Source: Blautia obeum ATCC 29174
GTDB taxonomy: Bacteria; Bacillota; Clostridia; Lachnospirales; Lachnospiraceae
Assembly: GCF_025147765.1 (NCBI RefSeq)
Contig: NZ_CP102265.1
Span: 1,427,001-1,491,000 of the forward strand
Length of the DNA: 64,000 nucleotides
Direction: 5' to 3'
The notes below the pieces were generated by a model, which was given only the letters and a program-made list of their open reading frames with translations, did not search any database and was not told the DNA's origin. Position 1 is the first letter of the stretch. Every line of letters starts with the position of its first letter. Below, one piece after another: positions 42,885 through 51,117 of this stretch. The position numbers and the translations under genes were made by a program.

Positions 42885-44081
42885 ATGGGATTGATCAAAG
42901 CAGCAGTTGGAGCAGCCGGTGGGGTACTGGCAGATCAGTGGAAAGAGTATTTTTACTGTGAGGCTATGCCAGCCGATGTGCTGGTTACAAAAGCACATAA
43001 AAAAGTTTCTGGGAGATCATCAAACAAACATGGATCAGAAAATATCATATCCAACGGATCTGTAATCGCAGTGAACGACGGACAGTGTATGCTGATCGTA
43101 GAACAGGGAAAAGTTGTAGATGTCTGTGCAGAACCAGGAGAATACACTTACGATATGTCTACAGAACCATCTCTTTTCTGTGGTGATCTGGGCGAGGGAA
43201 TCAAAAGTGTTTTTCAACAGATCGGCAAGCGTTTTGCTTTTGGTGGAGAAGCACCAAAAGATCAGAGAGTATATTTTGTAAACACAAAAGAACTCGTGGG
43301 AAATAAATATGGAACACCGAATCCGGTTCCTTTCCGTGTAGTGGACAACAATATCGGACTGGATATTGATATTTCTATTAAATGTTTTGGGGAATACAGC
43401 TATCGAATTGCCAATCCGATTCTTTTTTATACAAATGTATGTGGTAATGTAGAACAGGATTATGAACGGGAAGAGATTGACGGTCAGTTGAAGAGTGAGC
43501 TTATGACCGCATTGCAGCCGGCTTTTGCGAAAATTTCGGAACAGGGTATCCGTTACAGCGCACTTCCGGGACATACACAGGAACTTTCTGATGCACTGAA
43601 TCAGGTACTTACTGAAAAATGGAATAACTTAAGAGGTATCTGCATTGTTTCACTTGGTGTGTCCAGTGTGAAAGCATCCGAAGAAGATGAAGCGATGATC
43701 AAAGAACTGCAGAGAAATGCTGCGTTCCGTAATCCGACAATGGCAGCAGCACATATGGTAGGAGCGCAGGCAAGTGCTATGCAGGCAGCTGCATCTAATC
43801 AGAATGCCGCTCCGGTAATGGCGTTTGCAGGTATGAATATGGCATCTAATGCCGGTGGAGTGAATGCACAGAATTTGTTTGCAATGGGGCAGCAGGCACA
43901 GCCGCAGATGCAGCCACAGTCTCAGCAGAGCAGTGGATGGACATGTGCATGCGGAGCTGTTAATACAGGTAAATTCTGCTCAGAGTGCGGACAGCCGCGT
44001 CCGGCAGGACCGTGGACCTGCAGCTGTGGAGCTGCTAATACGGGTAAATTCTGTTCGGAATGTGGACGACCAAGACCATAA
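42885..44081 (+). CDS. SPFH-domain protein with C-terminal zinc ribbons (YdjI-like)
   Basis: The 398-residue protein has an N-terminal SPFH/virion-core-like domain (residues ~20-290), an Ala/Met/Gln-rich linker and two near-identical zinc ribbons at the C-terminus (each CxCG..NTGKFCSECG). B. subtilis YdjI has the same plan and belongs to a PspA-linked membrane stress system. AAGGAGG precedes the ATG. The following genes encode a zinc-ribbon membrane protein and a TPM-domain protein, as in the ydjGHI set, but no PspA gene is adjacent. Confidence 0.85.
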   Translation: MGLIKAAVGAAGGVLADQWKEYFYCEAMPADVLVTKAHKKVSGRSSNKHGSENIISNGSVIAVNDGQCMLIVEQGKVVDVCAEPGEYTYDMSTEPSLFCGDLGEGIKSVFQQIGKRFAFGGEAPKDQRVYFVNTKELVGNKYGTPNPVPFRVVDNNIGLDIDISIKCFGEYSYRIANPILFYTNVCGNVEQDYEREEIDGQLKSELMTALQPAFAKISEQGIRYSALPGHTQELSDALNQVLTEKWNNLRGICIVSLGVSSVKASEEDEAMIKELQRNAAFRNPTMAAAHMVGAQASAMQAAASNQNAAPVMAFAGMNMASNAGGVNAQNLFAMGQQAQPQMQPQSQQSSGWTCACGAVNTGKFCSECGQPRPAGPWTCSCGAANTGKFCSECGRPRP

Positions 44082-44098
44082 CCTGAGGAGGTGACCGG

Positions 44099-45196
44099 GT
44101 GGATACATTAAACTATAAATGTCCAAACTGTTCGGCTGGACTTACGTTTGACAGTAAAGAACAGAAGATGAAATGCGAATTTTGCGGAAGTACGTATTCG
44201 CTGGAAGAACTGGATAAACTGGCAGAACAGCAGGATACGGTAGAAGAAGATAAGACCGAAAAATGGAAAGGGTTTGAACCGGAACAGTGGCAGTCAGATG
44301 AGAAGTCAAATATGGCAGTGTGGAACTGTCCGTCCTGTGGAGCTGAAATATTGGCCGAAAAGACAACAGGATCAACGGTGTGTCCGTATTGTGACAATCC
44401 AATGATCATGCCGGAACAGTTTAAAGACAGTTATCGTCCGGATTACATCATTCCGTTTATGAAATCAAAAAAAGAAGCGAAACAGGCACTTAAGGCACAT
44501 TACGAAGGAAAACCGCTTCTTCCGAAAGTATTTAAAGATGAAAATCATCTCGAAGAGATTAGGGCAGTTTATGTACCGTTCTGGTTGTTTGATCTGGATA
44601 CTGCAGGAAGATTCAGCTATGAGGCGACAAAAACCAGAGTATGGGAAGACGATGACTATAACTATACAGCAACCAGGTTTTATCATGTTGCCCGTGCCGG
44701 AAAGATAAACTTCCGAAAAATACCAGTGGATGGTTCAAAGGCAATCGATGATACCATGATGGAGGCAATCGAACCATATGAGTATCAGGATCTGACAGAA
44801 TTTAATATGTCCTACCTGTCCGGATATATGGCAGATAAATATGATCAGGAACCGGATGAACTGACCGGACGTGTCTATGAACGTATGGAACAGAGCGTCA
44901 AAGACTGTTTTGAAGCGAGTGTAAAAGGATATGCAACTGTTACGCCGAAGCAGGAGAAGGTTACTGTAACGAATAAAGGCGAGGTAAAATATGGCCTTTT
45001 TCCGGTATGGTTTCTGAATACAAAATGGAATGGAAAAACATATTCGTTTGCAATGAATGGACAGACGGGACGTCTGATCGGTGACCTTCCGGTGGGAAAA
45101 GATCTGGCAGTAAAATACTGGTTCAAATGTCATATCCCGCTGACAATTGCTATGACAGCAATCGTTACAGCACTGCGATTTATGGGGGTGATCTGA
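44099..45196 (+). CDS. Zinc-ribbon membrane-associated protein (YdjG-like)
   Basis: The 365-residue protein starts with a GTG (44099) after GGAGGTGA. It has two zinc ribbons (CPNC..CEFC near residues 6-29 and CPSC..CPYC near 79-100), a long soluble region, and one C-terminal membrane helix after WFKCH. It is often annotated as a TFIIB-type zinc-ribbon or primosomal-like protein, but the pattern and context match YdjG, a partner of YdjH and YdjI at the membrane. The next gene begins right after its stop. Confidence 0.82.
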   Translation: MDTLNYKCPNCSAGLTFDSKEQKMKCEFCGSTYSLEELDKLAEQQDTVEEDKTEKWKGFEPEQWQSDEKSNMAVWNCPSCGAEILAEKTTGSTVCPYCDNPMIMPEQFKDSYRPDYIIPFMKSKKEAKQALKAHYEGKPLLPKVFKDENHLEEIRAVYVPFWLFDLDTAGRFSYEATKTRVWEDDDYNYTATRFYHVARAGKINFRKIPVDGSKAIDDTMMEAIEPYEYQDLTEFNMSYLSGYMADKYDQEPDELTGRVYERMEQSVKDCFEASVKGYATVTPKQEKVTVTNKGEVKYGLFPVWFLNTKWNGKTYSFAMNGQTGRLIGDLPVGKDLAVKYWFKCHIPLTIAMTAIVTALRFMGVI

Positions 45197-46042
45197 ATGA
45201 AGAAAATGAATCTTATCTTAAGCGGATCACTGCTTGTGATGAGCCTTGGTGTGCTTTCACCGGCTGTGGTGTATGCAGGTGCTGAGACAGAGACGGCACA
45301 GGAAGATGAAAATGGAGAAATGTCCTGGGTTTTTGATGATTGCGGGATTCTGAGTGATGATGAGATCACAGAGCTTAATGATGAACTTGCGACTATATAT
45401 GATACATATGGATATGATGCCGTTCTCTGGATCTCACAGGATGTGGGAGAGGACGAAGATTATCGTCAGTATGCTGCGGAATTTATGCAGGCTAATGAAA
45501 TTGGTTATGGAGATACTCATGAAGGTATGTGTATTTTCCATCAGCCGGGTGTCAGAAACATTACGATCGTATTCCGCGGAGACACGCAGAATGAGTTTTC
45601 TACGAGAATCCAGGATGAAATGCTGGATAAATGTAAGACATATCTTAAGGATGATGATCCATTCGGTGGATATCAGTCATTGATTCATGATCTGGAGGCG
45701 GGACTTGACCGCATTTCGGAAGGAGAGAATATCCGGTTGATGGATCTCAGTGATGAAGCAGTTGGCGGACGGTTCGTGAAAGATCTTCTCATGGCATTTG
45801 TGATCATGATCATTCCAACGGGAGTTCTCACCTGGTATCAGGTACGTAAGATGAAAACACGTGTGCAGCAGCCGGATGCCAGTGAATATACGACGGATAG
45901 TGGACTGGAATTGAGCGAAAAACATGATATTTTCCTGTATGAGACGGTAAGCCAGACTGCAAAAGTCAAAAACGATAATAATGATTCAGGAAGCTTTTCA
46001 AGTGGTGGAGAGAGTTTTTCGGGATCCAGCAGCGATTACTAA
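45197..46042 (+). CDS. TPM-domain membrane protein (YdjH-like)
   Basis: The 281-residue protein has a signal peptide (LILSGSLLVMSLGVLSPAVVYA), an extracytoplasmic TPM domain (residues ~35-175, with VFDDCGILSDDEI and YGYDAVLWI), one membrane helix (~195-215), and a cytoplasmic tail ending in Gly/Ser-rich FSSGGESFSGSSSDY. It is the third gene of the SPFH / zinc-ribbon / TPM operon. In B. subtilis a similar protein helps hold PspA at the membrane. The start directly abuts the preceding stop. Confidence 0.84.
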   Translation: MKKMNLILSGSLLVMSLGVLSPAVVYAGAETETAQEDENGEMSWVFDDCGILSDDEITELNDELATIYDTYGYDAVLWISQDVGEDEDYRQYAAEFMQANEIGYGDTHEGMCIFHQPGVRNITIVFRGDTQNEFSTRIQDEMLDKCKTYLKDDDPFGGYQSLIHDLEAGLDRISEGENIRLMDLSDEAVGGRFVKDLLMAFVIMIIPTGVLTWYQVRKMKTRVQQPDASEYTTDSGLELSEKHDIFLYETVSQTAKVKNDNNDSGSFSSGGESFSGSSSDY

Positions 46043-46080
46043 AATTAAGCCAGCGGGGAACTTGCCCGTTGGCTTAATTT
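46042..46080. terminator. Terminator after the SPFH/TPM operon
   Basis: AAATTAAGCCAGCGGG pairs with CCCGTTGGCTTAATTT (one G-T pair) around a 7-nt loop; the stem's own A/T base gives a U-rich 3' end. Confidence 0.75.
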
Positions 46081-46132
46081 ATGAATAAAAATACAAAAAA
46101 ACTTTGTTTTATACAAACAGTTAATTTGCATC

Positions 46133-46218
46133 AAAAATGCACAAATTGATATAGAAATACTTTACAGAAGTACAACAATGCACTAATAAAAATACAATAT
46201 ATAGGAAAAATGCACAAA
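46133..46218. repeat. 13-bp direct repeat upstream of the antiporter gene
   Basis: AAAAATGCACAAA occurs at 46133-46145 and again at 46206-46218, with a related AATGCACTAA between them. The stretch 46081-46259 is AT-rich and has no gene; the repeats could be regulator sites. Confidence 0.4.
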
Positions 46219-46259
46219 AGGAACAGGAGAGATACAGGATTTATTGAACGAAAGTGCAA

Positions 46260-46287
46260 TTGTAATTTGCAACAGGTATGTTATAAT
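46260..46287 (+). promoter_or_regulatory. Promoter of the antiporter operon
   Basis: TTGTAA and a perfect TATAAT are 16 bp apart, 37 bp before the chosen TTG start. Confidence 0.55.
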
Positions 46288-46324
46288 TTCCACTGATTGA
46301 AAACTAAACGTGGGGGTGACATCT

Positions 46325-47764
46325 TTGAAAAAAACAGTAACATTTTTTGGAATGCTTCTGTCCATGCTTCTGATGTGTCCGACAGGTGTCTGGGCAGCAG
46401 GAAGTGGAGAAACAACCACTCAGGTGCCGGTATGGCTGTGCATTCCTTTTGCGGGGCTGCTGCTCTGCATCGCCGTGATGCCGCTGATCAAAGCTGAATG
46501 GTGGGAAGCACATCAGCCACATGTGGTACTTATGTGGATTCTGCTGATGGTGATTCCGTTTGCAGTGGTTTATGGTACAGGCAAAGCAACAGAGACAGTT
46601 CTTGAATGTATTGTAAATGATTATCTTACTTTTATTGTTCTTCTTTTCGGACTTTTCTGTGTTTCGGGTAATATTACCATGGAAGGTGATTTTGCAGGCT
46701 CTCCGAGGGTAAATGCCTGCCTGCTCGCTTTCGGAACTCTTTTGTCCAGCTGTATCGGAACGACCGGTGCCAGTATGCTGATGGTACGACCGGTAATCAA
46801 GATGAATTCCTGGAGGAAGAGAAAAAGCCATATCATGATATTCTTTATCTTTATGGTATCTAATATGGGTGGATGTCTGACACCAATCGGTGATCCGCCG
46901 CTCCTTATGGGATTTATGAGAGGAGTACCGTTCTTCTGGAGTCTGCATCTGTTACCGGTCCTGCTCTTCAACATGGTGATCATGCTGTTTGTATTCTATC
47001 ATGTGGATAAGCTGGCATATCGTAAAGACATTGCACAGGGACGTAAACCGGATATCAGTAAACCTGGTACAGAATTTCATATTGAAGGACTGCATAATAT
47101 TATCTTCCTGGTGATGATCGTGGCAGCGGTTATCCTAAGCGGGGTACTTCCGGGACTTTCTGCGTTCCAGAATGCGGCAGGAGAAGTTATGGGAATCCAC
47201 ATTTTCGGTGAAGTGACACTGACATTCCCGGCACTGATAGAGATTGTTATGATCCTTCTGGCTGCATTTCTGTCATTTAAAACAACGGATAAGAGCATCC
47301 GTAGAAGAAACCATTTTACCTGGGGGGCTATCCAGGAGGTTGCGGTATTGTTTATCGGTATTTTTATTACCATGCAACCGGCCTTGATGCTTCTGAAAGC
47401 ACTTGGACCTCATATCGGACTTTCCAGTCCGCGTGAAATGTTCTGGGCAACCGGTGCACTGTCCAGTTTCCTGGATAATACACCAACTTATCTGGTATTT
47501 CTTACCACGGCAGGAACCCTTGGTTTCCTGAATGGAGTTACAACAAGTCTTGGCACAGTTCCGGTCAAACTTTTGTCTGCGATTTCCTGTGGTGCGGTAT
47601 TTATGGGAGCCAACACATATATCGGTAATGCTCCGAACTTTATGGTAAAATCTATTTCTGACGAGAATGGTGTCAATATGCCGTCCTTCTTCGGATACAT
47701 AGGCTGGTCATTGGTATTCCTTGTTCCGGTATTTATACTGGATATGCTTGTGTTCTTTATGTAA
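46325..47764 (+). CDS. NhaD/ArsB-family ion antiporter (sodium:proton type)
   Basis: The 479-residue protein has about twelve hydrophobic segments with IGTTGASMLMVRP and FLDNTPTYLVF, two half-helix motifs characteristic of the NhaD/ArsB/CitM ion transporter superfamily, plus TPIGDPPLLMGFMRG. It likely exchanges sodium and protons; other ions cannot be excluded. I place the start at TTG 46325, because GGGGGTGA lies 5 nt upstream; the GTG at 46310 overlaps that site. An N-terminal signal-like segment precedes the core. A kinase-like gene follows after 12 bp. Confidence 0.86.
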   Translation: MKKTVTFFGMLLSMLLMCPTGVWAAGSGETTTQVPVWLCIPFAGLLLCIAVMPLIKAEWWEAHQPHVVLMWILLMVIPFAVVYGTGKATETVLECIVNDYLTFIVLLFGLFCVSGNITMEGDFAGSPRVNACLLAFGTLLSSCIGTTGASMLMVRPVIKMNSWRKRKSHIMIFFIFMVSNMGGCLTPIGDPPLLMGFMRGVPFFWSLHLLPVLLFNMVIMLFVFYHVDKLAYRKDIAQGRKPDISKPGTEFHIEGLHNIIFLVMIVAAVILSGVLPGLSAFQNAAGEVMGIHIFGEVTLTFPALIEIVMILLAAFLSFKTTDKSIRRRNHFTWGAIQEVAVLFIGIFITMQPALMLLKALGPHIGLSSPREMFWATGALSSFLDNTPTYLVFLTTAGTLGFLNGVTTSLGTVPVKLLSAISCGAVFMGANTYIGNAPNFMVKSISDENGVNMPSFFGYIGWSLVFLVPVFILDMLVFFM

Positions 47765-47776
47765 GGGGGGAGAGTT

Positions 47777-48778
47777 ATGTCAGAAAATATCAATCGTGAA
47801 ATATATACAGAACTTGCCAATCGTATTTATGATCTGGATGCAGAAGTATATCGTGTTCTGGGATCTTCTCTTGGACGTACGTTTACCGGAAACCGTGATA
47901 CGACGATCCGTACGTTGAGTATGCTGATGTATACAAAACCGGACGGACATCTTCTTCGAAGTGAACTTGCACTGATCAGTAATATGGCTCGTACGATTAA
48001 AGATCCGGCAGAAAAAAGCCGCCTGATGACGGAGTATGATGAGATCCTCAAAGCAATTGAGCAGCTTCCAAACATGTTTGGTTCTACGGATATTCTGGAT
48101 GCAGAGAGAGCAGCACTGAATCTGGCTGTCAGAAGAGAGAAAATCTCAGAAAATGACCATTTGGTTATCTGTATCAGCCGTACACAGGGAAGTGCAGGAA
48201 ATGATATTGGTTTTGAACTTGCTGATAAACTGCGAATTAACTATTATGATGTGGAAATCTTTGACCAGGTTATGAAACGCCTGGAAGCAGAAAAAGATAA
48301 TGTTCAGGATAAAGAGAATTTTACGGATTTCAATAAGTATGGAAAGAAAACGCATGAGAGCCTGAAGACGAAACTGAAAGAATTGAATCGTTATCATGGA
48401 CTTTCCAAGCAGGATGCGGTCTTCTTTAATATGAGCGATCTGATCTGTGAACTGGCAAGAACAGAGGACTGCCTGATCATGGGACGATGTGCAGATGCAA
48501 TCCTTAAGAATAACCATATTCCACATATCAGTATATTTATCAGCGCACCATTCCAGGTACGCACACAACATGTTATGGATGTTCGTAATATGGATATGAA
48601 GCAGGCTGTCCGTTTCCTGAAGAAGATGGATAAACAGCACAAAAAATATTACGAATTTTACACTGGAGAGAAATGGGGAAAACCGGAAAATTATGACCTT
48701 TGTATCAACAGTGCGAATTATGGTATCAAGGAAACCATTGATGTCATCAAACGATTGCTGAATCAGCAGACACAGTAG
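47777..48778 (+). CDS. Cytidylate kinase-like family protein with helical N-terminal extension
   Basis: Residues ~125-333 match the cytidylate kinase-like family (PF13189 type): ICISRTQGSAGNDIG replaces the usual SREYGSGGxxIG P-loop, followed by NYYDVEIFDQVMKR, IMGRCADAIL and SIFISAPFQVR. The P-loop has no lysine, as is common in this family. The first ~120 residues are helical, charged and unassigned. Cotranscription with the antiporter (12-bp gap, GGGGGG site) is likely. Role unknown; a link to ion stress is only positional. Confidence 0.8.
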   Translation: MSENINREIYTELANRIYDLDAEVYRVLGSSLGRTFTGNRDTTIRTLSMLMYTKPDGHLLRSELALISNMARTIKDPAEKSRLMTEYDEILKAIEQLPNMFGSTDILDAERAALNLAVRREKISENDHLVICISRTQGSAGNDIGFELADKLRINYYDVEIFDQVMKRLEAEKDNVQDKENFTDFNKYGKKTHESLKTKLKELNRYHGLSKQDAVFFNMSDLICELARTEDCLIMGRCADAILKNNHIPHISIFISAPFQVRTQHVMDVRNMDMKQAVRFLKKMDKQHKKYYEFYTGEKWGKPENYDLCINSANYGIKETIDVIKRLLNQQTQ

Positions 48779-48803
48779 AAAATAAACAACGAAATAATCA
48801 ATA

Positions 48804-48849
48804 AAAAATCCGCAGGATATCATCTGAGAATGATATTCAGCGGATTTTT
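48804..48849. terminator. Bidirectional terminator
   Basis: AAAAATCCGC pairs with GCGGATTTTT, and an inner ATATCAT/ATGATAT stem extends the hairpin. It lies between convergent genes. Confidence 0.85.
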
Positions 48850-48860
48850 GTTGTAAAAGA

Positions 48861-49508
48861 TTATTTGTTTACATCAATATAGCTGTACAGCGTGTACTTG
48901 GAAATACCGAAATAATTAGCTACTTTATCGCCGGATTTTGTAATCAGAAAAGCACCGGAATCATTCAGGAACTGGATTGCAGTCACCTTGTCTTCTTTGT
49001 TCATCAGAGCGACTGGTTTTCCGACCAGAGCTACGGATTCTTCAATCAGATGATCCAGCAGATCATTGACACTGTGGGTGATCTCTTTTGGCTTTTCTTC
49101 CTTATTAACGGGAGTGACCAGAGCGTGCAGTGCACTTTCGATCATGGTCAGCTTTGTAATATCATAGTTGATTCCAAATACATAATGCAAGGTGCCATCA
49201 TCGTCGCGGATATAGGAAGTACTGCATTTTAGAATTTTACCGTCAGAGGTTTTCATCAGATATCCGGAATGATCCTGAATCTCGTCTGTTGAGTCGCTTC
49301 CTTTTTTGTTGTTATGCCTGATTACATCAAAAACTGCATTAGAAGGACCATCACCAATTCCTCTTCCGGTAACATGACCGTTTTCGATATAGACAATGGA
49401 ATGTTCCGGATCGTTGGTTTTGAGATCGTGGATTACGATTTCACAATCAGGACCAAATTGAGAAGCAAGATCTCTTGCAATCTGTTTTAATACAGTCAGC
49501 CGTCCCAT
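48861..49508 (-). CDS. YheO/DauR-type regulator (PAS-like plus helix-turn-helix)
   Basis: The 215-residue protein has an N-terminal YheO-like PAS domain (FGPDCEIVIHDLKTND, GRGIGDGPSNAV) and a C-terminal helix-turn-helix (KSGDKVANYFGISKYTLYSYI). Members such as DauR control amino acid or nitrogen compound catabolism. It is divergent from the dihydropyrimidinase gene, with a 210-bp shared region holding that gene's promoter and a palindrome, so it probably controls hyuA and perhaps the other purine genes. GGAGGAGG precedes the ATG. Confidence 0.85.
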   Translation of the reverse strand: MGRLTVLKQIARDLASQFGPDCEIVIHDLKTNDPEHSIVYIENGHVTGRGIGDGPSNAVFDVIRHNNKKGSDSTDEIQDHSGYLMKTSDGKILKCSTSYIRDDDGTLHYVFGINYDITKLTMIESALHALVTPVNKEEKPKEITHSVNDLLDHLIEESVALVGKPVALMNKEDKVTAIQFLNDSGAFLITKSGDKVANYFGISKYTLYSYIDVNK

Positions 49509-49652
49509 TATTATTCCTCCTCCATGTTGTGGTTTGTATTGTTATTATTACTAATATAACATAAATTTTTTTTGAGATAAAGTTTTTTCAAAGAAAAATT
49601 AAGCATGCCTTAAAAAAATTGTTCGAAATATTTTTGGATGCATAGATAGTAG

Positions 49653-49689
49653 TTGATGCTCTGGCGGAAGAATGATATATTTAATATCA
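49653..49689 (+). promoter_or_regulatory. Promoter and overlapping palindrome before hyuA
   Basis: TTGATG and TATATT are 17 bp apart. The -10 element lies within the inverted repeat TGATAT/ATATCA (49673-49689), a candidate operator. Confidence 0.5.
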
Positions 49690-49721
49690 TAAACAAGGAT
49701 TTGTTTTTGGGGGTGAAAACT

Positions 49722-51095
49722 ATGAAATATTTATTGAAAAACGGAACGGTTGTAACAGGCGAAAAATCAGAGCAGCTGGACATTCTGGTAGAAGGAGAAA
49801 AAATCGTACAGGTTGGGAAAAATCTTCCATCCAAGGATGCACAGGAAATCGATGTCAGTGGGAAACTCCTTTTTCCAGGTTTCATAGATGGTCATACACA
49901 TTTTGATCTGGAAGTAGCAGGTACAGTAACGGCGGATGATTTTGAGACTGGAACAAAAGCAGCGATTCTCGGGGGAACTACATTTGTCATTGATTATGCA
50001 TCACAGGATAAGGGTGGACACACTCTGAAGGAAGGTCTTGATAAATGGCATAAGAAGGCAGATGACAAATGTTCCTGTGATTATTCTTTCCATATGTCAA
50101 TCGTGGAATGGAATGAAAAGACAGAACAGGAAATACAGGACATGATCGATCATGGAATCACCAGTTTCAAACTGTATATGACATATCCGGCAATGATCGT
50201 AAATGACTGCGATATGTATAAAATCCTGAAAAAACTTGGAAAATGTGGCTGTTTTGCAGGTGTGCACTGCGAGAATGCAGGCGTGATCGATGCGCTGATC
50301 GCAGAAGCAAAAAAAGAGGGAAGACTTGGACCGGAAAATCATCCACTGGTGCGTCCGGATACGATGGAAGCGGAAGCTGTTCACCGTCTGCTCGTGATTG
50401 CCAAGGAGGCAGATGCACCGGTGATGGTAGTACATCTTACAAATAAAAAAGCATTTGAAGAAGTTATGCGTGCAAGAGCGAACGGACAGGAAGTATATGC
50501 AGAAACATGTCCACAGTATCTGCTACTTGATGATAGTGTGTATGCGAAACCAGATTTTCAGGGAGCTGTTTATGTCTGTGCACCTCCGATTCGCAAAAAA
50601 GAAGATCAGGACTGTCTGTGGGAAGCGTTGTCACGAGAAGATATCCAGACAGTAGCTACGGATCAGTGCAGTTTTACACTTGCGCAGAAGGCTCTGGGCA
50701 AAGATGATTTTACAAAGATTCCGGGAGGACTTCCGGGAGTTCAGACACGTGGAACATTACTTTATACATATGGGGTAAAAGAAGGCAGGATTACGCAGGA
50801 ACAGATGTGTAAACTTTTATCCGAAAATCCGGCGAAACTGTATGGCGTTTATCCTCAGAAAGGTGTGCTTGCACCAGAAAGTGATGCAGACATTGTAGTA
50901 CTGGATCCGGAAAAAGAAAGTGTGATATCTGCTGCCACACATGCTTATAACACTGATAATAATCCATTTGAAGGATTCAGACTGCGCTGCGGAATTGATA
51001 AAGTATTTTTAAGAGGTAATCTGGCGGTAGACGATGGTCAGCTGGTAAAAGAAAAACTCGGAAAATATATTGCCAGAGGAAAAAAACAAATGTAA
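49722..51095 (+). CDS. hyuA: Dihydropyrimidinase/hydantoinase (HyuA type), purine cluster member
   Basis: The 457-residue amidohydrolase has DGHTHFDLEVAG (HxH metal motif near residue 58), TSFKLYMTYPAM with the lysine that becomes carboxylated, VHCENAGVI, VVHLTNKKAFE and TDQCSF, as in hydantoinases. In E. coli hyuA lies between ygeY and yqeA; here it stands about 8 kb away with its own regulator. It likely opens a hydantoin-type ring during urate or xanthine breakdown. GGGGGTGA precedes the ATG at 49722; an earlier in-frame start would lie inside the promoter. Confidence 0.92.
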   Translation: MKYLLKNGTVVTGEKSEQLDILVEGEKIVQVGKNLPSKDAQEIDVSGKLLFPGFIDGHTHFDLEVAGTVTADDFETGTKAAILGGTTFVIDYASQDKGGHTLKEGLDKWHKKADDKCSCDYSFHMSIVEWNEKTEQEIQDMIDHGITSFKLYMTYPAMIVNDCDMYKILKKLGKCGCFAGVHCENAGVIDALIAEAKKEGRLGPENHPLVRPDTMEAEAVHRLLVIAKEADAPVMVVHLTNKKAFEEVMRARANGQEVYAETCPQYLLLDDSVYAKPDFQGAVYVCAPPIRKKEDQDCLWEALSREDIQTVATDQCSFTLAQKALGKDDFTKIPGGLPGVQTRGTLLYTYGVKEGRITQEQMCKLLSENPAKLYGVYPQKGVLAPESDADIVVLDPEKESVISAATHAYNTDNNPFEGFRLRCGIDKVFLRGNLAVDDGQLVKEKLGKYIARGKKQM

Positions 51096-51117
51096 ATATT
51101 TCTGCTGGAGAGAATAC

